40,633 nt of DNA from Dehalococcoidia bacterium (GTDB lineage Bacteria; Chloroflexota; Dehalococcoidia; E44-bin15), in contig JAUWRG010000009.1 of the NCBI GenBank assembly GCA_030610655.1, positions 1 through 40,633 of the forward strand, given 5' to 3'. Below the pieces are notes generated by a model. It was given only the letters and a program-made list of their open reading frames with translations. It did not search any database and was not told where the DNA came from. Shown piece by piece: positions 26,641-34,542 of this stretch (position 1 is the first letter of the stretch; each line of letters opens with the position of its first letter). A program made the position numbers and the translations under genes.

Positions 26641-27206
26641 TATGTCACATCTCTGACTTCTGCTGGAATTAGCGCAATTATAACACAGTTTGGCGACTCA
26701 TAAGAAGGGACAGGCGATTCAAATAGAGGGGGAGACCACAGGATCCTTCCTCCCCTGGTGGGAGGGAGTTAGAGGGAGGGGGAATACTGACCCTCCCCCT
26801 TCGACAGGCCTAGGAAAGGCTTGTCTAACCGTTCGTGGTGAGCTTGGGCCGAAGTGTCGGCCGACCTGTCGGCCTCGAACCATGAATGGCCCTACGGTGA
26901 ACTCAGGACAGGCCCTTCGACAAGCTCAGGGCGAGCGGGTAAAAATGGGGTCTGGGGGTGTACCATGGTTGCATTTCTCCCCCCTCTCCTTGAGGAGAGG
27001 GGGTTAGGGGGTAAGGTGATCAAATCCCACAGGGTGAGTGGAACCCACATGTTATTCTGAGGGGCCCTGAGTGAGGCGAAGGAGACCGAAGAATCCATCC
27101 GAAAATATTGGGTAGGTTGGAGCCCTTCTGCTGAAGGGCTCCAACCACGCCTAGAGCACCCCGATCTAATCGGGGTGGGCTACCCTGTTTTGCCAAGCTC
27201 CTAGAC
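26641..27206. repeat. Repeat-rich intergenic region before padR
   Basis: No gene. From left to right it holds an AGGGAGGGGG-type element (about 26740-26797), a copy of the TTCGACAGGCC...GAACGGG element (26798-26939, related to 28886-28987), a CTCCTTGAGGAGAGGGGGTTAG palindromic element (about 26980-27020), a TTATTCTGAGG piece (27050-27105) and a GGGTAG...CTACCC structured element (27110-27185). Confidence 0.7.
27110..27185. repeat. Three-way-junction repeat element, copy 1
   Basis: Outer arms GGGTAG (27110-27115) and CTACCC (27180-27185) can pair. Inside are two perfect hairpins: GTTGGAGCCCTTC-TGCT-GAAGGGCTCCAAC (27116-27145) and CACCCCGAT-CTA-ATCGGGGTG. A shorter relative with the same outer arms and first hairpin is at 34313-34358. 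Confidence 0.75.
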
Positions 27207-27210
27207 AGCA

Positions 27211-27253
27211 CTTGACAAATGTGTCAAGAAGCTGATATCATTTGCCGATATCA
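27211..27253 (+). promoter_or_regulatory. padR promoter overlapped by two operator-like palindromes
   Basis: TTGACA (27212-27217), an 18-bp spacer and TGATATCAT (27233-27241, extended -10) form a strong promoter. The -35 lies in the perfect palindrome CTTGACA-AATG-TGTCAAG (27211-27228). The -10 lies in TGATATC-n7-GATATCA (27233-27253), and a further GATATTA follows at about 27261. A dimeric repressor bound at either palindrome would block polymerase. The encoded PadR is the obvious candidate; that is inference. Confidence 0.7.
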
Positions 27254-27278
27254 CCAAACGATATTAAGCTATGCTGTC

Positions 27279-27590
27279 ATGTTTAAGGATTTCTTTGTTG
27301 GCTTCATTAAAATTCACATCCTCTATCACGCCTCAAAGCAGCCAATCTACGGACTCGAAATCTTGGAGGAACTGGGCCGGCATGGCTATCGGCTAAGCCC
27401 AGGAACCATCTACCCTACTCTGCACCGCCTGGCAAGGGAGGGGTATCTATCTGCGCAGAGGAAAGTGGTTGATGGGAAGGTCCGTAAATACTACACCATA
27501 ACCGAGCAGGGTATAACGGCCCTCGACGAGGCGAGAAGGAAGATCACGGAATTGGTCGAAGAGGTAATCGAGGAAAGACTGGATAGATAA
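27279..27590 (+). CDS. PadR-family transcriptional regulator
   Basis: A 103-aa winged-helix repressor. The conserved blocks are ILYHASKQPIYGLEILEEL, LSPGTIYPTLHRLAREGYL, KYYTITEQGITAL and a C-terminal dimerisation helix. I start it at ATG 27279 because an upstream in-frame GTG at 27219 lies inside the promoter. No clear ribosome site precedes the ATG, so the message may be nearly leaderless. Its stop overlaps the ATG of the MFS gene (TAATG), so the regulator and the transporter are one unit. PadR repressors commonly control a neighbouring efflux pump and their own gene. Confidence 0.9.
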   Translation: MFKDFFVGFIKIHILYHASKQPIYGLEILEELGRHGYRLSPGTIYPTLHRLAREGYLSAQRKVVDGKVRKYYTITEQGITALDEARRKITELVEEVIEERLDR

Positions 27591-28804
27591 TGAAACAAGG
27601 TGATAGAAAAGGAATCTGGGGTGTCAGCCGCAACGTCTTCTTCCTTGGCTGGGTTAGCTTCCTCACCGATACCTCCAGTGACATGATTTTCAACATGTTC
27701 CCCCTTTTCCTGTCGCATTTATTGGGAGTGGGGGCAACCTTCATTGGCATTATAGAGGGAGTCGGTGAGAGCACCGCCACCCTGCTGAAGCTGGTGAGTG
27801 GCTGGGCGAGCGACAAACTAGAAAGGCGAAAGGGACTGGCCGTCATAGGCTATGCTGTCTCCACCATCGCCAAGCCCTTTCTCCTCCTCGCCTCGAGTGG
27901 TGGTGCGGCGCTTGCCATCCGATTCTTCGAACGCTGTGGCAAGGGAATCCGCACCTCGCCCCGCGATGCCATGGTTGCCGATTCAACGACACCACAGAGG
28001 ATGGGGCGAGCCTTTGGCTTTCACCGCGCCCTGGATACCGCCGGAGCTATTTCCGGCATCGCCATCGCCGCCGTTGTCGTCTATCTCATACAGGGGTGGC
28101 AGCCAACGCTGTCGATGCCCAGCTTTCGATGGCTGGTCATCATAGGCGTCGTTCCCGCAGTGCTTGCGGTGCTGCTCATCATCTTTTTTGTTCACGAGGA
28201 GAGAGCCTCCCAGCCCAAAGGGGAAGAGATAGGCACAGCACCTGTGGGGAGGGGCTTCGACAGGCGGTTCAAGATCTTCCTGGGAATAATGCTCTTATTC
28301 ACCCTGGGCAACTCCGCCGATGTCTTCCTTATACTGAGGGCAAGCAATATCGGCCTATCCCCGGTCCATATCCTTCTTATGCTCATCCCGTTAAATCTGG
28401 TCTATGCGGCAACCTCCTATCCCTTTGGCAGGCTATCGGACAGGATAGGCAGGAAGAGGATTATCATCGGTGGGTGGGGGATATATGCCCTCTCCTATCT
28501 CGGGTTTGCCCTGGCGTCACCGGCATGGCACGTGATTTATGTAATTCTGCTTTTCGCCCTGTACGGGGTGTATTATGGGGCAGCAGAGGGGGTGACCAGA
28601 GCATTTGTTGCCGACATGGTGCCCAAGGAAAGAAGGGGGACTGCTTATGGCCTGTACCATGGGGCAATTGGGCTCAGCCTGCTGCTGGCGAGCGTGATTG
28701 CCGGACTACTGTGGGAGGCGGTAAGCCCGGCGGCGACTTTCTACTTCGGGGCGGCAATGGCCGGGGCAGCGATGCTTGGGTTTGCCCTACTGATCAAAGA
28801 ATAG
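27590..28804 (+). CDS. MFS transporter controlled by the adjacent PadR
   Basis: A 12-helix transporter of 404 aa. GWVSFLTDTSSDMIFNMFPL marks helix 1, SGWASDKLERRKGL and GRLSDRIGRKRIII are the two MFS loop motifs, and ERCGKGIRTSPRDAMVADS lies between helices 4 and 5. The R-T-x-P-R-D-A pattern is seen in a subgroup of uncharacterised exporters. The first codon overlaps the padR stop. Substrate unknown; efflux of a compound sensed by PadR is the likeliest role. Confidence 0.88.
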   Translation: MKQGDRKGIWGVSRNVFFLGWVSFLTDTSSDMIFNMFPLFLSHLLGVGATFIGIIEGVGESTATLLKLVSGWASDKLERRKGLAVIGYAVSTIAKPFLLLASSGGAALAIRFFERCGKGIRTSPRDAMVADSTTPQRMGRAFGFHRALDTAGAISGIAIAAVVVYLIQGWQPTLSMPSFRWLVIIGVVPAVLAVLLIIFFVHEERASQPKGEEIGTAPVGRGFDRRFKIFLGIMLLFTLGNSADVFLILRASNIGLSPVHILLMLIPLNLVYAATSYPFGRLSDRIGRKRIIIGGWGIYALSYLGFALASPAWHVIYVILLFALYGVYYGAAEGVTRAFVADMVPKERRGTAYGLYHGAIGLSLLLASVIAGLLWEAVSPAATFYFGAAMAGAAMLGFALLIKE

Positions 28805-29355
28805 AAAGCCTACCCAATACTTGTTGCGCTTATACGTAGGGGTGTTCAGTTGAACGCCCCTACAGGGAGAGGGGTGATGGGGTGCCCTTCGACAGGCCTG
28901 TCTAACCGTTCGTGGTGAGCCCGTCGAACCATGAACGGCCCTTCGACGAACTCAGGACAGGCCTTCGACTGGCTCAGGTCGAACGGGATAAGTCCTCCTC
29001 CGATCTGTGGGAGGAGTTAGAGGGAGGGGGAAACTTCACCTCCACCCTAACCCTCCCCCTCAAGGGGGAGGTGATTAGATTCTTCCCCTTCACGGAGTGA
29101 AGGGTCAGAATGACAAGAGGAGACATCCTGTTCAGGCTCATAATGATAAAAGGAGACGCCCTGTTCGGGGTCATAATGACACAGTGTAGCTTGACTCCAA
29201 ACATGTAGATGATGGGCAGCGTATTCCCTCGACGAGCCGCAACGATTATGTTAAGATTAGACCAAGAGGTACAAGATGGAAAACGTGCGGTATAATCATT
29301 TTCAGCGAGTTGCCAGTATCGTAGATATAGAATAGTATGTATCGAGGAGAGATTT
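28805..29355. repeat. Repeat-rich intergenic region after the padR operon
   Basis: No gene. It contains a GTAGGGG-type hairpin (28836-28863), a second copy of the TTCGACAGGCC...GAACGGG element (28886-28987), a GGAGGAGTTAGAGGGAGGGGG / CCTCCCCCTCAAGGGGGAGG segment (about 28995-29072), and a GATTCTTCCCCTTCAC...GTCAGAATGAC piece (29078-29116). Two short CCTGTTC-(A/G)-GG-TCATAATGA units follow at about 29128-29180. Confidence 0.7.
28836..28863. repeat. GTAGGGG palindromic element, copy 1
   Basis: GTAGGGGTGTTCA and TGAACGCCCCTAC pair over 13 bp (one T-G pair) around a 2-nt loop. A second copy is at 31719-31746. It lies 32 bp after the MFS stop and could act as a terminator-like stem, though no T-run follows. 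Confidence 0.65.
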
Positions 29356-29943
29356 ATGGAAGATAGAGTGGCAATATTTATAGACGGGAGCAACCTGTAT
29401 CATGCCCTGCGCTCCAACTTACGGCGTTATGACCTGAACTTCGCCAATTTCGCCAGTGCGCTCTGTGGGGAAAGACGTTTGTTCCGCGTATACTATTACA
29501 ATGTGCTTCAAGAGCCAGGTCAGCGGGTTGAAGGCCAGCGCGAGCAGCAGGACTTCCTCAACGCCCTTCGTGAAACGCCATATTTGGAGGTGCGACTGGG
29601 AAGCACCAAGCTGGCGCAGGGTATCCCTGTGGAAAAGGGTATCGATGTTATGATTGCCACAGACCTGCTGCTTTTTGCCTGGAACAACCTCTATGATGTG
29701 GCGGTGCTGGTGAGCGGCGATTCGGACTTCGCCTACGCCCTCCAAGCGGTGAAGAACATGGGCAAACACGTTGAAGTGGCCTACTTTGAAAGCAATGTGT
29801 CCAAGGACCTCCTCGATGTGGCTGATGTCAGGCATCTGCTGGACCGAAACTCCTTTAAGGGGTTGTGGATAAGCAAACACCCTCCCAGACGCAAAAGAAT
29901 AGGCGCAGCAGCCAAAGGTGCCCATAACAAAGGCGACCAATAG
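29356..29943 (+). CDS. NYN-domain protein (LabA/DUF88 type, PIN-like nuclease fold)
   Basis: A PIN-like fold predicted to cleave RNA. Acidic residues cluster at the expected positions: FIDGSNLYHA (D10), EKGIDVMIATDLL and VSGDSDFAYAL, the NYN signature. The core ends near residue 165, and the C-terminus is a basic tail (PPRRKRIGAAAKGAHNKG) suited to nucleic-acid binding. At 195 aa it is typical of the family. GAGGAGAG precedes the ATG. It stands alone between repeat-rich regions, so its pathway is unknown. Confidence 0.88.
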   Translation: MEDRVAIFIDGSNLYHALRSNLRRYDLNFANFASALCGERRLFRVYYYNVLQEPGQRVEGQREQQDFLNALRETPYLEVRLGSTKLAQGIPVEKGIDVMIATDLLLFAWNNLYDVAVLVSGDSDFAYALQAVKNMGKHVEVAYFESNVSKDLLDVADVRHLLDRNSFKGLWISKHPPRRKRIGAAAKGAHNKGDQ

Positions 29944-30273
29944 GCCTCGCAGTGTCCAGCGGCAGCACCTCACACCATCGCAGCGTAATAGAAATATACA
30001 CATCGATGATTGGCAGCGATACGCAGGTGGCAACCGAGGGTCTGAAGGCATTTCTGCAACCGTGGCATGAAGCTGTGGCCGACCCGGCAAGAGCACAACA
30101 GACAGCGCTGAGACGTCTCCCATTCAGCAAGGTAGTAAGGCGAAGTATATGCAGAATGGGCGAGATACAGTGACGAGGCAGGCATACAACAATATGCCGA
30201 GCCACAGAGATCGCTTCTCTGGCGCCAGCACCCGCAATTAGGTTCCTCTACCGAGGCAAGGGAAGGGGTGAGA
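29944..30273. other. Intergenic stretch with an eroded reading frame
   Basis: About 330 bp. A plus-strand frame (about 30006-30173) reads VATEGLKAFLQPWHEAVADP then ARAQQTALRRL and stops soon after. It looks like a natural helical protein segment but has no ribosome site and no partner sequence downstream. It may be the N-terminal remnant of a deleted gene. Nothing else is seen. Confidence 0.35.
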
Positions 30274-31278
30274 ATGAAAGCTCAAATTTTAAAGCAGATT
30301 TCACCGGTTGAAAATCGGCCTCTGGAATTTGTAGACCTGCCAGTCCCTCAGCCGACATCAAAAGAGGTCCTAGTGAGAATCTCGGCCTGCGGGGTTTGCC
30401 ACACCGAGCTGGATGAAATTGAAGGAAGGCTTCAGCCAAAACTTCCTATAGTTCTGGGTCATGAAATTGTTGGTAAAGTAGAAAGCTTGGGTTCGGGGGC
30501 GACTAAATTCAAAGTCGGTGACCGAGTGGGCATTGCCTGGATATACTCTGCTTGTGGAAAATGCCATTTCTGCACAGAAGGCAACGAAAACCTGTGTTAC
30601 CAGTTTCAAGGTACTGGGTGCCAGGTTAATGGTGGCTATGCCGAGTACACCGTGGTGTCAGAGGATTTCGCCTACCTGATTCCTGAGAGGTTCACTGATT
30701 CTCAGGCAGCTCCCCTTTTGTGTGCCGGGGCAATCGGGTTTCGAGATCTAAGACTTTCGGGGATCAAGCCGGGGCAGAGCTTGGGGCTTTTCGGATTCGG
30801 GGCCTCAGCCCACATTGTGATTCAGGTGGCCAAATACTGGGGTTGCGAGCTTTTTGTCTTCACCAGAAGTGAAGAGCATCGCAATTTAGCCAAGAAACTG
30901 GGAGCAGCCTGGACAGGTAGAGCAGAAGATGAGCCTCCTCAAAGGCTCGACTGCGTAATTGATTTCACTCCGGTGGGAGAGACGGTACCCAACGCTTTGA
31001 GAGTGCTTGAAAAAGGCGGCAGACTGGTGATGGCGGTGATTCGAAAGAGGAATCCTATCCCGCCCTTGGATTATGCTCAGTTGCTGTGGGATGAGAAAGA
31101 AATAAAGAGTGTGGCAAACATTACCAGGAAGGATGCGGAAGATTTCCTTCCTTTGGCCGCGGAGATTCCGATTACCCCTGAGGTTCAGGAGTTCAAACTG
31201 GAGGATGCAAACGAAGCCCTGGTTTTGCTGAAGCAGGGGAAGATTCAGGGAGCCGCAGTTTTGAGAATGGATCAGTGA
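30274..31278 (+). CDS. Zinc-dependent alcohol dehydrogenase (MDR family)
   Basis: A medium-chain dehydrogenase/reductase of 334 aa. Catalytic zinc ligands are C39 in ACGVCHTE and H63-E64 in GHEIVG. The structural-zinc lobe is C94-x2-C97-x2-C100-x7-C108. The nucleotide-binding turn is GLFGFGASAH, a slight variant of G-x-G-x-x-G. It probably interconverts an alcohol and an aldehyde with NAD(P)H; the substrate is unknown. I use ATG 30274 with GAAGGGG five bases upstream, not the in-frame GTG two codons earlier. Its 3' end abuts an eroded gene fragment on the other strand. Confidence 0.9.
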   Translation: MKAQILKQISPVENRPLEFVDLPVPQPTSKEVLVRISACGVCHTELDEIEGRLQPKLPIVLGHEIVGKVESLGSGATKFKVGDRVGIAWIYSACGKCHFCTEGNENLCYQFQGTGCQVNGGYAEYTVVSEDFAYLIPERFTDSQAAPLLCAGAIGFRDLRLSGIKPGQSLGLFGFGASAHIVIQVAKYWGCELFVFTRSEEHRNLAKKLGAAWTGRAEDEPPQRLDCVIDFTPVGETVPNALRVLEKGGRLVMAVIRKRNPIPPLDYAQLLWDEKEIKSVANITRKDAEDFLPLAAEIPITPEVQEFKLEDANEALVLLKQGKIQGAAVLRMDQ

Positions 31279-31400
31279 AGCCTGAGATTGCTCCTCAGTT
31301 GCGAGAGCAGGGATTCTTGGCCAGAAACCACAGCGAACGCCTGGTAGCGTTGGTTAAATGTGCCTGATTCGTCACTGTAAGCTTCGAAGATTTCACCCAA
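31272..31400 (-). pseudogene. Possible DUF3800-like N-terminal fragment
   Basis: On the minus strand a 42-residue frame reads EIFEAYSDESGTFNQRYQAF and then AVVSGQESLLSQLRSNL, ending at TGA inside the end of the dehydrogenase gene. The Y-x-D-E-S-G-x-F opening followed by a hydrophobic strand is how DUF3800 proteins (often near mobile elements) begin. No continuation exists, so the gene was truncated where the dehydrogenase gene now lies. Recognition rests on one short motif. Confidence 0.4.
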
Positions 31401-31483
31401 AGTTATATACTTCTCGCCTTGACCAAGCGGTTCTTCACCAGCTCCACAACGGCTCGGTAGATGTCAAGCCAGCCGGTCGCGGG

Positions 31484-31650
31484 CTAACGCAACCCCATAT
31501 TGTCCCCATGGCTATAACTCTGGTGCGCCCTGGCAGCGTCTGCTGTATTCAGTGAGCCCAGATATCTCTTGTCCATCTCCAGGCTGCTGTGTCCGAGCAG
31601 GTACTACGTCTCCACCCAAGGTATTCCTTTGTCGCACTAAACAAAAAGCC
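31484..31650 (-). pseudogene. Remnant of a tyrosine recombinase (integrase) C-terminus
   Basis: On the minus strand YLLGHSSLEMDKRYLGSL is followed by about 20 residues to a stop at 31484-31486. This is the L-G-H-S-S-L-x-x-x-x-R-Y-L box of phage-type integrases, with the conserved His and the catalytic Tyr. Immediately upstream, TAG interrupts the frame, while RQRNTLGGDV can be read in another frame (the usual G-G-D-V segment), so a frameshift has occurred. The rest of the enzyme is absent. It marks a former integrative element. Confidence 0.75.
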
Positions 31651-31718
31651 GTAAAGGTGGTATCGTTCAGATAAATGAGTTACATCTTCTCGTCATTGGT
31701 AGGCTTATATCGACTGAA

Positions 31719-31746
31719 GTAGGGGCGTTCAATTGAACGCTCCCAC
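31719..31746. repeat. GTAGGGG palindromic element, copy 2
   Basis: GTAGGGGCGTTCA and TGAACGCTCCCAC pair over most of 13 bp. Same family as 28836-28863. Confidence 0.65.
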
Positions 31747-31854
31747 AGCGCCGCAGGTTTCAGAAGGAGTACAGAGGGATCTGCTCTATGGCGGGGGGTC
31801 CGATTCATCGGACTCCGATCTGTCGGAGGACTCGCAATGACATACGTCCTTGTT

Positions 31855-32005
31855 GTCATTCTGAGGGAGCGCAGCGACCGAAGAATCTATCGCCTTTGAG
31901 GTTCTTCCCCTTCACGGAGCCTGCCCTGAGTGGCTTGAGATTCTTCCCCTTCACTTCGTGAAGGGTCAGAATGACAGTAAGTGAAGGGTTCAGGGTCAGA
32001 ATGAC
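31855..32005. repeat. GTCATTCTGA interspersed repeat (long copy)
   Basis: It begins GTCATTCTGAGGGAGCGCAG, contains GAAGAATCT and two GATTCTTCCCCTTCAC-type blocks, and ends GGTCAGAATGAC. It appears compound, with one GTCAGAATGAC internal (about 31966-31976) and one at the end. It is related to 24385-24489. Confidence 0.75.
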
Positions 32006-32122
32006 ACACGTTTCACAGCATTGGGCAATTATGCTCCGACAAGTCGGAGCAACTACGAAAATATAGCGTCGAGGTAGATAAAATAAAACGCGTAGTCTAG
32101 ACAGGATGTCCACGCACAACGT

Positions 32123-32250
32123 GTCATTGCGAGGCTTGTCCCGAACGAAGTGAGGGAACTCGACGAAGCAATCTTGGGAGGTGTTGGGAAGACATGAGAT
32201 TGCTTCGCTTCCCATTCGCTGCGCTCCGGGCTTCGGCTTACCGCAATGAC
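32123..32250. repeat. GTCATTGCGAGG interspersed repeat
   Basis: Ends GTCATTGCGAGG and CCGCAATGAC are inverted relative to each other and enclose GAAGCAATCTTGGG and GAGATTGCTTCGC blocks, themselves partly complementary, so the whole element can fold into one long stem. A short CGCAATGAC relic is also at 31833-31841. Confidence 0.75.
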
Positions 32251-32279
32251 AAAAAGGTTCTGGTGGGGGTCTGGATATG

Positions 32280-32299
32280 CCCCCGAAGTACATTTCAGA
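32280..32299 (+). repeat. CCCCCGAAGTACATTTCAGA element, copy 1
   Basis: The 20-mer recurs with one inserted A at 34432-34452. Both copies follow a GGGG run that can pair with the CCCC, and each lies upstream of one of the two acyl-CoA genes, 263 and 90 bp before the start codon. Confidence 0.6.
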
Positions 32300-32562
32300 A
32301 TGGTGGATGGTTAAAAATGACAGGCACGCTGCGAAGCAGTTATTATGGAGAACGGGGCAGAGTGCTACCTATCACATGAATGAGTGCATTAGCTTGACAA
32401 CGGGAAAGCGTGTCTCTATCATTGCCTCGAGGGGGGGAAGACATCACATCAACTACAGGCTAATTGATATGTCTGATCACTTAAAGCATATGATCCAAAT
32501 CAAGCTTCACTTCCAGAAGCGTATAAGGACGAGGACAAAAATCGATCGCCGAGGAGTGCACC

Positions 32563-34227
32563 ATGTTTGACAAGCGCTGGTTAGAGCAAATCAATAAGCG
32601 CGATACCGAATGGGAGAGGAAGGCGTCGCAATCGGGGGAAAGACACGACCGCTTTGCCACCACCTCTGGAATACCCATAAAAAGGCTTTACACGCCGGCA
32701 GACATTGCCGGGATGGACTATTTAGCGAACGTGGGCTTTCCTGGTGAATATCCCTTCGTTCGCGGTATTCATCCTACGGGGCATAGAGGGCGGCTGTGGA
32801 CCATGCGCATGTTCGCTGGTTTCGGCACCGCTGAGGAGACAAACCAGCGCTTCAAGTATCTCCTCGACCATGGCGAAACGGGATTGAGCGTCGCCTTTGA
32901 TATGCCTACCCTTATGGGTTACGACACCGATGCCCCAGAGGCAGAAGGGGAGTTTGGTAAGTGCGGTGTGGCAATATCCTCCCTTGCCGATATGGAGGTG
33001 CTTTTCGATGGCATACCCATAGACCAGGTGACCACATCGATGACCATCAATGGCCCAGCGGCGGCGATCTGGGCTATGTACATTGTTGCCGCTGAGAAGC
33101 GTGGCATCCCTATGGAGACTCTGGGGGGTACGCTTCAGAATGATATCCTTAAGGAATACATTGCCCAGAACGAATATCTCTTCCCACCCCAGCCTTCTAT
33201 GCGTCTCGTTGTAGATACCTTCGAGTTCGGCACCAAACACCTCCCACGGTGGAATACCATCAGCATCAGCGGCTACCATATTCGTGAGGCCGGGGCTACC
33301 GCCGTTCAGGAACTGGCCTTCACTTTGGCCGATGGCTTGACCTATGTACAGTCAGGTGTGGAACGAGGCTTGAAGGTAGATGATTTCGCCCCCAGGCTGA
33401 GCTTCTTCTTCAACGCACATAATGACTTTTTCGAAGAGATTGCCAAGTTCCGTGCCGCCCGCCGCATCTGGGCTCGGGAGATGAGAAGCAGGTATGACCC
33501 CAAGGATGAACGTTCTTTGTGGCTACGTTTTCACACCCAGACCGCGGGCTGTACTCTGGCTGCACAACAACCACAGAACAACAGCGTGCGTGTCGCTATT
33601 CAAGCGCTAGCCGCAGTATTAGGTGGCACCCAGTCGCTGCATACCAACTCTTTGGATGAGGCTTGGGCTTTACCCTCGGACGAGGCTGCTCTCGTCGCTC
33701 TCCGGACGCAGCAAATCATTGCTCATGAGGCTGGGGTGACGAGCACCGTCGACCCCCTGGGGGGCAGCTTTATGATGGAGGCTCTGACCAATGAGATGGA
33801 GGATGCTTGCTACGGTTACTTCCGAAAGATAGACTCCATGGGGGGCGTCATCCCGGCTATAGATAAGGGGTTCTTCCAGCGAGAAATCGCCGAGGCTGCC
33901 TATCGCTATCAGCAGGAGATCGAGAACAAGGAGCGCATCTGGGTCGGAGTCAACGATTATGTTATCGATGAAACTCTGGCTATCCCCGTTCTGGAGATGG
34001 ACACCGAGGGCGAAAAAAGGCATCTTGAGCGCCTTAATCGGGCGCGGCTCCAGCGGGATAGCCATGATGTGGAGCGGCGGCTAGCCGACCTTCGCCGTGC
34101 CGCTGAAGGAACGGAGAATCTCATGCCCTATATCATGGAGGCGGTGCGTTCCTATGCCACGCTGGGCGAGATCTGTGACGTGTTCCGCCAGGTATTCGGG
34201 GTTTACCGCCCGGCGGAGGTCCTGTGA
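32563..34227 (+). CDS. Acyl-CoA mutase large subunit (methylmalonyl-CoA mutase family)
   Basis: A B12-dependent carbon-skeleton mutase, TIM-barrel catalytic subunit of 554 aa without the C-terminal B12-binding domain, which must come from a separate small subunit not in this window. Conserved blocks: [45 protein letters not shown] with H239, [11 protein letters not shown] and VDPLGGS. R214 in PSMR matches the Arg that binds the substrate carboxylate in methylmalonyl-CoA mutase. The position of the key Tyr (P-T-M-Y in standard mutases) is His74 here, in PTGHRGRLW. The substrate may therefore differ from methylmalonyl-CoA. The ATG has GGAG upstream. The activase-type gene follows on the same strand after 315 bp. 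Confidence 0.92.
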   Translation: MFDKRWLEQINKRDTEWERKASQSGERHDRFATTSGIPIKRLYTPADIAGMDYLANVGFPGEYPFVRGIHPTGHRGRLWTMRMFAGFGTAEETNQRFKYLLDHGETGLSVAFDMPTLMGYDTDAPEAEGEFGKCGVAISSLADMEVLFDGIPIDQVTTSMTINGPAAAIWAMYIVAAEKRGIPMETLGGTLQNDILKEYIAQNEYLFPPQPSMRLVVDTFEFGTKHLPRWNTISISGYHIREAGATAVQELAFTLADGLTYVQSGVERGLKVDDFAPRLSFFFNAHNDFFEEIAKFRAARRIWAREMRSRYDPKDERSLWLRFHTQTAGCTLAAQQPQNNSVRVAIQALAAVLGGTQSLHTNSLDEAWALPSDEAALVALRTQQIIAHEAGVTSTVDPLGGSFMMEALTNEMEDACYGYFRKIDSMGGVIPAIDKGFFQREIAEAAYRYQQEIENKERIWVGVNDYVIDETLAIPVLEMDTEGEKRHLERLNRARLQRDSHDVERRLADLRRAAEGTENLMPYIMEAVRSYATLGEICDVFRQVFGVYRPAEVL

Positions 34228-34312
34228 TATAGAAGGGGAGGGAACAGAAAAAAGCGAGAGGTAGCGGGGCGTCGGGGATAATTCTCTCCATTTCAGGCTG
34301 TTTGGAAATTTC

Positions 34313-34358
34313 GGGTAGGTTGGAGCCCTTCCGCGGAAGGGCTCCAACTAGGCTACCC
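34313..34358. repeat. GGGTAG...CTACCC structured element, copy 2
   Basis: GGGTAG and CTACCC enclose the perfect 30-nt palindrome formed by GTTGGAGCCCTTCCG and its complement. It lacks the second inner hairpin of the copy at 27110-27185. Confidence 0.75.
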
Positions 34359-34431
34359 TGTTATCATAGTCGCCTGATGAATCAGGCAACTACAACAATT
34401 GCGGGCGGAGGGAAGTTCAATAAAGGGGTAT

Positions 34432-34452
34432 CCCCCAGAAGTACATTTCAGA
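34432..34452 (+). repeat. CCCCCAGAAGTACATTTCAGA element, copy 2
   Basis: Matches 32280-32299 with one inserted base, again after a GGGGTAT run able to pair with the C-run. It lies 90 bp before the activase start. Confidence 0.6.
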
Positions 34453-34542
34453 GGGTGAGGCTCCACCGATTACAGGATCCAGTACATCAGCTTGAATGAA
34501 TACCATCTGGTATGCTAATATCCTACCAGTAGACGGCGCAAG

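Larger units (their letters stand above)
31651..32562. repeat. Dense cluster of interspersed repeats upstream of the acyl-CoA mutase
   Basis: No gene in over 900 bp. Elements: GTAGGGG palindrome copy 2 (31719-31746); TCCGATTCATCGGA and CTCCGATCTGTCGGAG hairpins (about 31798-31830); the GTCATTCTGA element (31855-32005); GCTCCGACAAGTCGGAGC with CAACTAC (about 32031-32055); the GTCATTGCGAGG element (32123-32250); and the CCCCCGAAGTACATTTCAGA element (32280-32299). The last 200 bp before the mutase show nothing further except a GAGG ribosome site. Confidence 0.7.
34228..34542. other. Intergenic region with repeat elements between mutase and activase genes
   Basis: It contains a second three-way-type element (34313-34358), a GCCTGATGAATCAGGC hairpin followed by CAACTAC (34370-34391), and the second GAAGTACATTTCAGA element (34432-34452). 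No gene and no clear promoter. The start codon of the activase has only a weak ribosome site. Confidence 0.65.

Noticed and set aside
27219-27278. GTG start for padR
   Set aside because: It lies inside the promoter, upstream of the likely transcription start.
28096-28839. Plus-strand 247-aa frame
   Set aside because: Alternate frame of the second MFS gene.
24385-32260. CRISPR array
   Set aside because: The repeats are dispersed, of several families and irregularly spaced; no array of equal spacers or cas genes.
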